Shown here piece after piece: positions 8,420 through 14,737 of a stretch of 18,655 nucleotides of DNA. The translations under genes and the position numbers were made by a program. The notes beneath the pieces are model-generated. The model did not search any database. It was not told the origin of the DNA and saw nothing but the letters and a program-made list of their open reading frames with translations. Every line of letters starts with the position of its first letter. The stretch's first letter is position 1. This stretch comes from Halanaerobiales bacterium (GTDB lineage Bacteria; Bacillota; Halanaerobiia; Halanaerobiales; M55B127): contig JAIPEV010000009.1 in the NCBI GenBank assembly GCA_021736965.1, positions 1 to 18,655 on the forward strand. The letters are read 5' to 3'.

Positions 8420-8469
8420 AGGATGAATTATATAATCAAGTTATCTATAGTTCTATGATTTATATCACA
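8420..8469 (-). promoter_or_regulatory. hcp promoter with Crp/Fnr operator at -41.5
   Basis: Read on the minus strand, TGTGATATAAATCATA (8469-8454) is followed by TATAAT (8432-8427), giving a predicted transcription start near 8420. The operator centre (8461.5) then lies at -41.5, the class II activator position of CRP/FNR promoters. The inner part TGAT-N4-ATCA also fits an FNR-type box. The -35 hexamer (TAGAAC) is weak, consistent with activation. The operator matches that of the tetR-like gene at 15 of 17 positions when the preceding A is included. Confidence 0.75.
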
Positions 8470-8526
8470 TTACCTTTTACTATAATAATAATTATAATAC
8501 AAAATTACATTTTTTTAAATAGTTGA

Positions 8527-8557
8527 AATTTAAAAAAGCCCTTTAACAGGGCTTTTT
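8527..8557 (-). terminator. Terminator of the ECF S-component gene
   Basis: A 10-bp perfect stem AAAAAGCCCT (8533-8542) / AGGGCTTTTT (8548-8557) with a 5-nt loop. On the minus strand it runs into further T residues just after the ECF gene stop at 8576. It is symmetrical, so it could act in both directions and also shield the ECF gene from plus-strand transcription. Confidence 0.88.
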
Positions 8558-8575
8558 AGTTTTATTTATGTTATT

Positions 8576-9100
8576 TTACTTACTATTACTTTTTATATTT
8601 AAAATTGCTTTTCCAACAATCAATACTATTACTGCTGCAATAATTATTTCTGGTATACCATGTAAAAAAGCAACAGACAAGGCAGCTTTATAGGGCAAAT
8701 ATCCTCTTATAACTGCTAAACCTAATACAAGAACAGTATTAATAATGGTCCCAATTGCTCCTGAAATTATCAATGCAAAGCTTATATTATACTTTTTAAG
8801 TAAAATATAAATATAATAAGCTCCTACTCCAATAAAAAGACGAGGTATTACAGCAATTAATGGATCAGCAAAAATTGGGTTTGTTGCTCTAATAAAACTA
8901 AATATCCCAAAAATTAATCCAATAAAAAATCCAACTACAGGTCCCTCTAATACTCCACCAATAATTGCAGGAACATGCATTATTGTCGCATGTCCAGCTG
9001 GCGTTGGTACCGGTATAAGACCAAGCCCGGTTGCTCCCAAAATAATTGAAATCGCTCCCAACATTCCTGAAATAACAATCTTTCTCGTAGTTAATTTCAT
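8576..9100 (-). CDS. ECF transporter S component (substrate-binding membrane subunit)
   Basis: Small integral membrane protein (~174 residues) with about five to six hydrophobic helices, typical of the S subunits that bind a vitamin or precursor and dock on a shared EcfAA'T energising module encoded elsewhere. The N-terminal stretch (TTRKIVISGMLGAISIILG, then IPVPTPAGHATIMHVPAIIGGVLEGPVVGFFIGLIFG) is characteristic of ECF_trnsprt-family S components. I cannot assign the vitamin from sequence. Two ATGs lie in tandem (9103 and 9100). The second is 6 nt from the GGGGG ribosome site, against 3 nt for the first, so I start at 9100. It has its own promoter, a structured leader and a terminator, and an IS has landed just upstream of that promoter. 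Confidence 0.85.
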   Translation of the reverse strand: MKLTTRKIVISGMLGAISIILGATGLGLIPVPTPAGHATIMHVPAIIGGVLEGPVVGFFIGLIFGIFSFIRATNPIFADPLIAVIPRLFIGVGAYYIYILLKKYNISFALIISGAIGTIINTVLVLGLAVIRGYLPYKAALSVAFLHGIPEIIIAAVIVLIVGKAILNIKSNSK

Positions 9101-9106
9101 CATTTT

Positions 9107-9194
9107 CCCCCTATCCCGGTCTTAAGTGAAGATCCAGGTAGAAATATTTGACATCTATTTTTTTTTAGTATGACTCTATTTAAAGATGTCATCC
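9107..9194 (-). promoter_or_regulatory. Structured 5' leader of the ECF gene, possible riboswitch of unknown class
   Basis: From the predicted start near 9194 the leader begins almost at once with stem P1: TGACATCT (9191-9184) pairs perfectly with AGATGTCA (9156-9149) around a 27-nt loop rich in A. Then comes hairpin P2 (9141-9111): CTA-CCTGG-A-TCTT pairs with AAGA-CCGGG-A-TAG around a CACTT loop, 12 pairs with a single bulged A on each side. P2 ends directly at the GGGGG ribosome site. I see no core of TPP, FMN, preQ1, cobalamin or THF riboswitches. Confidence 0.5.
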
Positions 9195-9200
9195 GAGGAT

Positions 9201-9229
9201 ATTATATTATATTAATAATATATTATCAA
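9201..9229 (-). promoter_or_regulatory. Sigma-A promoter of the ECF gene
   Basis: On the minus strand TTGATA (9229-9224), a 17-nt spacer and a perfect TATAAT (9206-9201) form a near-consensus promoter. Its start near 9194 is just upstream of stem P1 of the leader. The IS end lies only about 13 bp upstream of the -35, so the promoter core survived the insertion but any upstream activator site would have been displaced. Confidence 0.75.
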
Positions 9230-9233
9230 GATA

Positions 9234-9242
9234 AAGTTCACT
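9234..9242. repeat. Left 9-bp direct repeat (target site duplication) of the IS
   Basis: AAGTTCACT here is repeated exactly at 10798-10806 on the other side of the element. A 9-bp duplication is the size I recall for ISLre2-family elements. Confidence 0.7.
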
Positions 9243-9293
9243 GATAGTGTCAAGTTACTTTTGGATATAAGATAAACTCCCTTTTAGATTTAT

Positions 9294-10694
9294 TTAAAAG
9301 GCATAGGCCTTTATTGCTCTATATGTTCCATTAACTTTCCCACTTTTTAATGCTGGTAGCACCTCTTTAGCTGCAGGATATAAAGTCTTAGTTTTAGATC
9401 TTTTAAATATTTTCTCTGTTTTTATTGCAATTTTTTTATCCTTTTTCTTTTGTCTTATTAATTTGTATATATCCTCTGCTTTACCACCATTAAACTTAAA
9501 AGCCCTCATTCGCGACATCTGTTCTGCTCCAATAGTACTCCAACCTAATGGGCGACTGGACATCCTATGAGATAAGATATGGCTTATATGACCCTCTGCA
9601 CTACATCCTAATGCATATGGATCCTTACAATACCTAACTATACCACCCCAATTAGATAATATGTATCCCCGAGAATCTTTAACTGCTTTTAATTTAGTTT
9701 CTCTTTTAGTGTTTTTTATTATTTCTTTGAATATTTTTTTAACTTTATATATATCACATTCATTTAGTCCTTCCCAAAGCCAAAACCTTATCTTTGGAAG
9801 ATGTCCAGTAGCTTTTAATACATACTTGTTTAAATGATATCTATCTAGTACATATTTAGGCCTGGGTAACCAATTTAATCCTTCTTTTATCCATTTTGCT
9901 CCATCTCCAGCTAAATAGGTAGTCTCTATCTTTACTACATCATAATTATCGTCTATATAATCTATAACCTCTAACCATAAATCCTCAACATTGTTTTTAT
10001 ATAAACCGCTAAAGTACTTTACATTCTTTAATTTATTCCTGGTCTTATTTACCCTTTCTAAACCTTCATGTACATATATTAACCTGCTAATTGTCCTTTT
10101 AGCACCGTGTTGTAATGCTATATGATCCTCATCTGCTTCTACATATAATCTCTTTACCTTCTTTTTTTCTTTTCTTTCTTCTTCTAATTCGCGGTTATCT
10201 ATCTTTCCTAGTTTTCTTATCTTGTTTTTTACTGTTTCTCGACTTATCTTTACACCTTTAACAGCTAGATCAGCACTTTTTTGATAAGAATGATCTGATG
10301 CAAGTTCTATTATCTTTGAAGTTAAACCATTATCCATTCTTTGATATCTTTCAATACCTACAATATCATCTAATAAATATGTGAATCCTTTATCACCTTT
10401 TGATTTGTAATATACTCTTAAATACTTAACTTCTCCAAATATTGTTATTAATGTCTTTTTCATATCTTTTTGCTGTACTACCCAATTTTTTTTACGCTCT
10501 GTTGACTTTTTAATCTTTTGATCACATTCCTCTAAAAATTCTTTAATAATATTACAACCTAATTCATCTAGATTCTCTTTAACAGTATTAATTACTTCAG
10601 TTATATCTCCATCACCTTCAATAAAAATCTTTTCTACGTGTCTTTCTAATTCAGATGTGACTTTTTCATAAAATTGTTGTATAATAATATCCAT
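9294..10694 (-). CDS. ISLre2-family transposase (UPF0236 type)
   Basis: DDE-type transposase of 466 residues, full length for the family and without stops or frameshifts. Recognisable stretches include VEADEDHIALQHG, TTYLAGDGAKWIKEGLNWLP, YVLDRYHLNKYV and CSAEGHISHILSHRMSSRPLGWS. The acidic residues in ADEDH, AGDGAKW and SAEGH are good candidates for the catalytic triad (inference from family layout). The ATG at 10694 follows GGGGAG by 7 nt. That ribosome site lies in the left arm of a long hairpin (10695-10756). An intact frame plus intact ends and target duplication suggest the element may still be active. Confidence 0.93.
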   Translation of the reverse strand: MDIIIQQFYEKVTSELERHVEKIFIEGDGDITEVINTVKENLDELGCNIIKEFLEECDQKIKKSTERKKNWVVQQKDMKKTLITIFGEVKYLRVYYKSKGDKGFTYLLDDIVGIERYQRMDNGLTSKIIELASDHSYQKSADLAVKGVKISRETVKNKIRKLGKIDNRELEEERKEKKKVKRLYVEADEDHIALQHGAKRTISRLIYVHEGLERVNKTRNKLKNVKYFSGLYKNNVEDLWLEVIDYIDDNYDVVKIETTYLAGDGAKWIKEGLNWLPRPKYVLDRYHLNKYVLKATGHLPKIRFWLWEGLNECDIYKVKKIFKEIIKNTKRETKLKAVKDSRGYILSNWGGIVRYCKDPYALGCSAEGHISHILSHRMSSRPLGWSTIGAEQMSRMRAFKFNGGKAEDIYKLIRQKKKDKKIAIKTEKIFKRSKTKTLYPAAKEVLPALKSGKVNGTYRAIKAYAF

Positions 10695-10756
10695 AAGAAG
10701 ACTCCCCTTTCGATGTTATTTGGATATTAACATTTTATCAGAAAGGGAGTCTTCTT
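10695..10756 (-). promoter_or_regulatory. Hairpin over the transposase ribosome binding site
   Basis: Arms at 10695-10711 and 10741-10756 are complementary over 16 pairs (GAAAGGGAGTCTTCTT with its partner, one bulged C), enclosing a 29-nt loop. The inner arm contains the transposase ribosome site GGGGAG. A -10-like TAAAAT (10737-10732) lies in the loop, so a transcript from it would start after the outer arm and stay unfolded, while read-through RNA from outside would be folded shut. Confidence 0.6.
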
Positions 10757-10797
10757 TCTATCTTTTTATCAATAATCTCCAAAAGTTATTTTACACT

Positions 10798-10806
10798 AAG
10801 TTCACT
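10798..10806. repeat. Right 9-bp direct repeat (target site duplication) of the IS
   Basis: AAGTTCACT, identical to 9234-9242, directly follows the right terminal repeat ending ACACT at 10797. Confidence 0.7.
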
Positions 10807-10898
10807 ACAAGTGAAAATTTTTCGAAATGGATTGTAAGCTTATCTTTATATATAATAATTTTTAACTACAAATCTAAAAATAAAATCTTAAAAATTCT

Positions 10899-11048
10899 CT
10901 ATAATTTTTTGAAAACACCACACTTTTTACATTCAGAACACTTTAAAATTAATAGACTATTACAACGAGGACATTTCATTATATTAGGATTATCTATTTC
11001 ATTACTACAGGTCGGACATATTCTTTTATTATCTGTTGTACACTGCAT
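10899..11048 (-). CDS. Small zinc-ribbon protein at the end of the feo operon
   Basis: A 49-residue cysteine-rich protein that starts MQCTTDNKRICPTC. The metal-binding pairs are CPTC (11, 14) and CPRC (26, 29), a typical zinc-ribbon spacing, followed by CSECKKCG (37, 40, 43). It has no membrane segment. The ribosome site AAAGGAGTG overlaps the feoB stop codon (TAA at 11066-11064) and leads to an ATG 15 nt further on, so translation is closely coupled to feoB. That arrangement and the conserved Cys spacing make it a real gene despite its size. The function is not recognised. A role in Fe(II) uptake (metal sensing, assembly or as a FeoC substitute) is only inference from position. The IS landed about 90 bp beyond its stop. 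Confidence 0.8.
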   Translation of the reverse strand: MQCTTDNKRICPTCSNEIDNPNIMKCPRCNSLLILKCSECKKCGVFKKL

Positions 11049-11063
11049 ATATATTACACTCCT

Positions 11064-12914
11064 TTATATCATAAAAAATGCTACAATACCACCAACCGTA
11101 AAGGCGGCAAACCAGCTACCTAACCAGACTATTAAAGCTTGTTTTATACCCTGCTCTTTTATCATTACTAACATTGCTGCTATACATGGAACAAATAGAG
11201 TAATCACAATTAAAGATACTAGGGTCTGTTCATTAGTTAAACTCAAAGAATATAGACCAGCAGCTCCAAAGTCTCTCCTTATAATTCCCATTATAAATGC
11301 ATCAGTAGCTTCTTTAGGAAGTTTCAACCAACCTATTATTAAAGGAGCTACTGTATTTTGTATTTTTTCTAATATATTTAATTCTTTCATTAATGTAATT
11401 ACGACTGCTCCTAGAGCAAATATTGGACCTGCTTCAAATATGAAGTACTTAGATTTTAGATATGTCTTATTTAATACATTTAGTATTTTCGGCATTCTAA
11501 CAGGAGGTAAATCAATTAATAAATCTGTTGATTCTCCCGGTAAAACCTTATTTAAAAATGTACCTGATATTGCGTAAACTGCAAAAATTGTAATTATATA
11601 TATCATAAAAAATTTAAAACCTAATGGGGCAATAAGACCTGCTATAACACCAAGTTGGGCAGAACAAGGAATTGCAAGTCCTAAAAGAAATATAGCAATA
11701 ATTTTTTCCCTTTTAGAACCCAATAATCTTGTTGTAACAGTGGCCATTGTAACACAACCAAAACCCAATAACATAGGTATAATCGCTCTTCCATTAAGAC
11801 CTATATAGTTTAGACCTCTATCAACAAGAGCTGCAATTCTAGGCATATAACCTGAATCCTCTAAAATTGATAAAAAGAAATAAAAACCTGCAACCAAGGG
11901 TAGTAATAACCCAATAATATATGTTGTAGTCATTGTTAGTACTCCAAATTCTCCAACTAAAATCTTCCCTAAAATACTTTGAACATTAACAAAATTACCA
12001 ACTAAATCAATTATAAATGGTTGGTAATATTTAATCATTATCAACTCTTCTGTATAACCAACTAAAGTTTGAGCTACAAAAACTCCAATAAATTGATATA
12101 GTAAATATAAAATTATAAATAAAATAGGAATTCCAGTAAGTGGTTTAAGAATTAAAGAACCTACAAAATCAGAAAAACTATTTTTAGTTTCATTCTTTGT
12201 TACTACTTCTTTTACAATACTATCAACATACTCTCTTCTGCTTTTATATATATCTTCTCTTAAATTTTGTTCTTTTGTATTATGAAGTAAGGCTATATTT
12301 TTATCTCCTTCTAATATTAAAAGAGCAGCAGCTCTATTATCAATATCTTTGTTTATTTCTAATAGCTCTTTTTCAAATTTATCTTTTAAACTATCTTGAC
12401 CTCTTTTAGCCTTAGCAATATATTCTTCAATTTTTTTAAAGTTAAATTTTTCAGTTGCTATAGTGGGTATAACTTTAACTTTTAATTTTTTTTCCAATAA
12501 TTCAATATCAATATCCAAACCTCTATCTTTTGCTTCATCCATTAAGTTTAAAGCAACTATAATTTTCTTGCCCATATCCAATAACTGTTGTGTTAAAAAT
12601 AAGTCTCTTTCAAGATGTACAGCGTCTACAACATTTATAATGATATCTGCCGATAAGATAATATCTCTAGCAACAAGTTCTTCATCATTAAAAGAAGATA
12701 CTCCATATACTCCAGGAGTATCCAAAACTATGTAATCCTTATACTTACCAGTACTAATATCTAAAGTAGTCCCTGGGTAGTTTGAAACTGTAACATAGGT
12801 ATTAGTTAAATAATTGAAAAATAGTGACTTCCCAACATTGGGATTTCCTACTAATACTATCTTCTTTTTACTTTGATCTAAGCCTATTTTTTTATTAATA
12901 TTAGAAGTCTCCAT
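11064..12914 (-). CDS. feoB: Ferrous iron transport protein B
   Basis: Inner-membrane Fe(II) transporter with an N-terminal G domain and a C-terminal permease. G1 is GNPNVGKS (23-30), the switch region has VSNYPGTT, G3 is DTPG (65-68) and G4 is NLMD (123-126). The permease has about 8-10 hydrophobic segments, with two Gate-like regions around MLLGFGCVTMATVTTR and AIPCSAQLGVIAGL. The usual GCNVPA of FeoB is GCVTMA here, a variant subgroup rather than damage, because the second conserved Cys (PCSAQ) is kept. At 616 residues it is shorter than the E. coli protein (~773). The ATG at 12914 is 1 nt after the feoA stop, with AAAGGAT inside feoA as ribosome site. Regulation is most likely by iron through the Fur box upstream of feoA. 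Confidence 0.96.
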   Translation of the reverse strand: METSNINKKIGLDQSKKKIVLVGNPNVGKSLFFNYLTNTYVTVSNYPGTTLDISTGKYKDYIVLDTPGVYGVSSFNDEELVARDIILSADIIINVVDAVHLERDLFLTQQLLDMGKKIIVALNLMDEAKDRGLDIDIELLEKKLKVKVIPTIATEKFNFKKIEEYIAKAKRGQDSLKDKFEKELLEINKDIDNRAAALLILEGDKNIALLHNTKEQNLREDIYKSRREYVDSIVKEVVTKNETKNSFSDFVGSLILKPLTGIPILFIILYLLYQFIGVFVAQTLVGYTEELIMIKYYQPFIIDLVGNFVNVQSILGKILVGEFGVLTMTTTYIIGLLLPLVAGFYFFLSILEDSGYMPRIAALVDRGLNYIGLNGRAIIPMLLGFGCVTMATVTTRLLGSKREKIIAIFLLGLAIPCSAQLGVIAGLIAPLGFKFFMIYIITIFAVYAISGTFLNKVLPGESTDLLIDLPPVRMPKILNVLNKTYLKSKYFIFEAGPIFALGAVVITLMKELNILEKIQNTVAPLIIGWLKLPKEATDAFIMGIIRRDFGAAGLYSLSLTNEQTLVSLIVITLFVPCIAAMLVMIKEQGIKQALIVWLGSWFAAFTVGGIVAFFMI

Positions 12915-12915
12915 A

Positions 12916-13149
12916 TTAATCGTTATCCTTTGAGTATAGTTCTATCTCTATATTATCAGCTAGTTTTCTTCCAATTGCTATTTCTTGATAGTTATGTTTT
13001 ACAATAACAGGTCCACCCGGTATCTTTTGATTACAGTTTAAACTACTACCCTCAGAAATTCCCATTCTCAAGCTTTTAAGTCTTACCATGTCATCAGCGA
13101 TATGTTTTATTTTAAAGTTCTTTCCTTTTGTAATATCAGATAAAGTCAT
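12916..13149 (-). CDS. feoA: Ferrous iron transport protein A
   Basis: A 77-residue SH3-like cytoplasmic protein required with FeoB for Fe(II) uptake. The sequence MTLSDITKGKNFKIKHI, LKSLRMGISEGSSLNC, GGPVIVKHNYQEIAIGRKLADNIEIE follows the FeoA pattern (LRxxGI/MxxG, GGPVIV, IAIGRxxA) along its whole length. The open frame extends further upstream to 13266, but AGAGGTGA directly precedes the ATG at 13149, and the upstream part would cross the promoter and terminator, so 13149 is the start. It is the first gene of feoA-feoB-zinc ribbon. Confidence 0.95.
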   Translation of the reverse strand: MTLSDITKGKNFKIKHIADDMVRLKSLRMGISEGSSLNCNQKIPGGPVIVKHNYQEIAIGRKLADNIEIELYSKDND

Positions 13150-13203
13150 TTTGTCACCTCTATAAATTATTATTATTCTTATCTTCTTTGTCAACTTAAT
13201 TAT

Positions 13204-13232
13204 ATTATAATGATATTGGTTCTCATTGTCAA
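13204..13232 (-). promoter_or_regulatory. feo operon promoter with Fur box
   Basis: On the minus strand a perfect TTGACA (13232-13227), 17-nt spacer and perfect TATAAT (13209-13204) form a consensus sigma-A promoter. GATATTGGTTCTCATTGTC at 13212-13230 matches the classical 19-bp Fur box at 14 of 19 positions, including the half sites GATA and TCATTnTC. It covers the spacer and most of the -35. Iron-loaded Fur bound there would block RNA polymerase, so the operon should be induced by iron shortage. Confidence 0.85.
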
Positions 13233-13233
13233 G

Positions 13234-13266
13234 CAAAAAAAATGATAGCCAACCTCTTGCTACCAT
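13234..13266 (-). terminator. Terminator overlapping the end of the DUF6765 gene
   Basis: On the minus strand the stem ATGGTAGC (13266-13259) / GCTATCAT (13249-13242), 8 pairs with one G-T wobble and a 9-nt loop, is followed by eight T (13241-13234). The stem includes the last sense codon and the stop codon of the DUF6765 gene. The feo -35 box starts 1 nt after the T run, so the two operons are separated with almost no spacer. Confidence 0.88.
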
Positions 13267-14261
13267 CTTTTAATATCTATATCTTCATATACTCCTTTAT
13301 TAATTATCTTTAAGCTGTCTTTTTGATGTTCTTTAACTGCTTTATAAAAGTTATATATATTTGTATCTTTGATAAAATCTTTTTTCCATCGATAGCTACT
13401 ATTACCGATATATACTCCTGAATGAAACAAATTTATTTCTTCATTTAAATCTATAGCTCGATTAAACCAATTATATTTATTATAATCTGGTATTTTGCTT
13501 CCACTTAATTGAATAGCCAATTTATTGTAAAGTTCTTTCCTTTTTTTAAAATAATAAGTAGAACTGCCCCCTATATTAAAAATTTCTTTTATTTTCTCAA
13601 TAAATCCTTGCTTAAGATCATAACTTATATCCTTATTATTAAACTTAACAAAATAGTCATAAATATTTTTTAAAGCTTCGATGAATCTCTTATTATTATC
13701 AATTTCTTGATTCTCATCGACCAGTCTTGAGTCAGTCCAACTTAATCCAACCTTATCAGGGAGGTGTAAAGCATTTGAATGTCCTATATTAGGTGTTGCT
13801 GATTTTACTAAACCTTCCATACTATTAAATATTGAATATGTACCGGTAAAGTTTTGATGTGCCCAACTATCAGCATAAGTATGGCTTGCAATCCCTAATC
13901 TAAATAAACTTTCAGTTTCTAAAGCTTTTGTCATTAATTGCTTCGCATTTTTACTATTAGGAGTGGTGTTTAGAATATGCATCAAACCATCTTTCCTATA
14001 GGCTTTATTTGTATCATAGTCCCCCGGTAAAAAATGAAAACAAGAGTATATCCTTAATAGATCATACTCTGGTTTTAAAATATTTTTAGTTTGACTTATA
14101 TAATTTTCATACTCATCTTGCTGATTTAAGTTAATAGTAATCTGTTCACAGTTATCATCTACCTGTTGTGATGAATAAGCAATGACCTCTGCTTTATTAT
14201 TCGAAAATCCTGTTGAAATCGCAGTTAGATAGATCACAAAATAATGAAATTCTATATCCAA
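13260..14261 (-). CDS. DUF6765 family protein, possible zinc-dependent hydrolase-like fold
   Basis: A 333-residue protein of unknown function that matches the pattern of DUF6765: MDIEFHYFVIYLTAISTGFS at the start, YSSQQVDDN, YISQTKNILKP, FHFLPGD, HILNTTPNS, GIASHTYADSWAHQNF, NIGHSNALHLPDK. The clustered His/Asp residues, especially HxxAD-x2-H in the middle, recall the metal-binding helices of zinc-dependent phospholipase C/S1-P1 nuclease-type proteins. That link is inference. No clear signal peptide is present. The start is a TTG, 9 nt after AGGAGG (14275-14270 region), and no ATG nearby gives a comparable fit. It is the last gene of the group that starts at 16826; the gap to the GNAT gene is 33 nt. 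Confidence 0.8.
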   Translation of the reverse strand: MDIEFHYFVIYLTAISTGFSNNKAEVIAYSSQQVDDNCEQITINLNQQDEYENYISQTKNILKPEYDLLRIYSCFHFLPGDYDTNKAYRKDGLMHILNTTPNSKNAKQLMTKALETESLFRLGIASHTYADSWAHQNFTGTYSIFNSMEGLVKSATPNIGHSNALHLPDKVGLSWTDSRLVDENQEIDNNKRFIEALKNIYDYFVKFNNKDISYDLKQGFIEKIKEIFNIGGSSTYYFKKRKELYNKLAIQLSGSKIPDYNKYNWFNRAIDLNEEINLFHSGVYIGNSSYRWKKDFIKDTNIYNFYKAVKEHQKDSLKIINKGVYEDIDIKRW

Positions 14262-14294
14262 AAAATATTTCCTCCTACTTTATAATAATATTTC

Positions 14295-14708
14295 CTACAA
14301 TAATTTCTTAGAAAAATCAGACAAGTCTGTTCTTTCTTTAAATCCAATGTTATCATAAAACTCTTTTACCTTTTTATTATTCTCTTCAACAAATAGATGA
14401 ATCTTAATTACTTTAAGCTCTTTAAATCTATCAGCTAATTCATCCATCATCTGTCTTCCATAACCATTATTTTGATAGCTAGTTTTAACAGCAAGATGAT
14501 GAACATAACCTCTTCTTCCGTCAAATCCACCCATAACCACACTAATTATTTCACTATCTTTTAAACCAACAAGACAAGTATAAGGATTCCTTTTTATCAT
14601 CCTATCAATCTCTTCTTTTCGGTCCGATCTTTTCATTACTATTCCAACACTTTCCCATAGTTTGTAAACTTGATCATAATCCTTTATTGTCATCTCTCTA
14701 ATTTTCAT
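14295..14708 (-). CDS. GNAT family N-acetyltransferase
   Basis: Acetyl-CoA-dependent acyltransferase of 137 residues. It starts with the classic MKIREMTIKDYDQVYKLW and contains the acetyl-CoA-binding motif A, VHHLAVKTSYQNNGYGRQMMDEL (Q-x-x-G-x-G), then IHLFVEENNKKVKEFYDNIGF, the usual motif B. The open frame extends upstream to 14771 inside the creatininase gene. I choose the ATG at 14708 because it begins the conserved domain and has AAGGGTGA upstream. The substrate is unknown; small-molecule, peptide or ribosomal-protein acetylation are all possible. It lies between the creatininase-family and DUF6765 genes with gaps of about 30 nt. Confidence 0.88.
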   Translation of the reverse strand: MKIREMTIKDYDQVYKLWESVGIVMKRSDRKEEIDRMIKRNPYTCLVGLKDSEIISVVMGGFDGRRGYVHHLAVKTSYQNNGYGRQMMDELADRFKELKVIKIHLFVEENNKKVKEFYDNIGFKERTDLSDFSKKLL

Positions 14709-14737
14709 TGAGGTCACCCTTAATTTATTATTTGTAA

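Larger units (their letters stand above)
9243..10797. mobile_element. ISLre2-family insertion sequence, apparently complete
   Basis: An element of about 1.55 kb with one transposase gene on the minus strand. The left end (from 9246) reads AGTGTCAAGTTACTTTTGG and the right end, read inward on the minus strand from 10797, reads AGTGTAAAATAACTTTTGG. These are imperfect terminal inverted repeats. A further subterminal match, ACTCCCTTT, occurs inside both ends (left near 9276, right near 10742-10750). The flanking 9-bp direct repeat AAGTTCACT supports recent transposition. The left end carries three extra bases (GAT) between the direct repeat and the aligned repeat tip, so the exact left boundary is uncertain by 3 bp. 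It separates the ECF gene from the 3' end of the feo operon and disrupts no recognisable gene. Confidence 0.85.

Noticed and set aside
9107..9194. TPP or other standard vitamin riboswitch in the ECF leader
   Set aside because: No CTGAGA / ACCTGA-type TPP core and no recognisable FMN, cobalamin, preQ1 or THF core. Only unclassified stems are supported.
10720..11577. A long plus-strand open frame of 285 codons
   Set aside because: It runs antisense through the end of feoB, the zinc-ribbon gene and the IS end. Its translation shows no family pattern, while the minus strand carries well-conserved proteins.
12916..13266. A longer feoA reading frame starting near 13266
   Set aside because: The extension would cross a terminator, the Fur box and the promoter. 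The FeoA domain starts at 13149 directly after a ribosome site.
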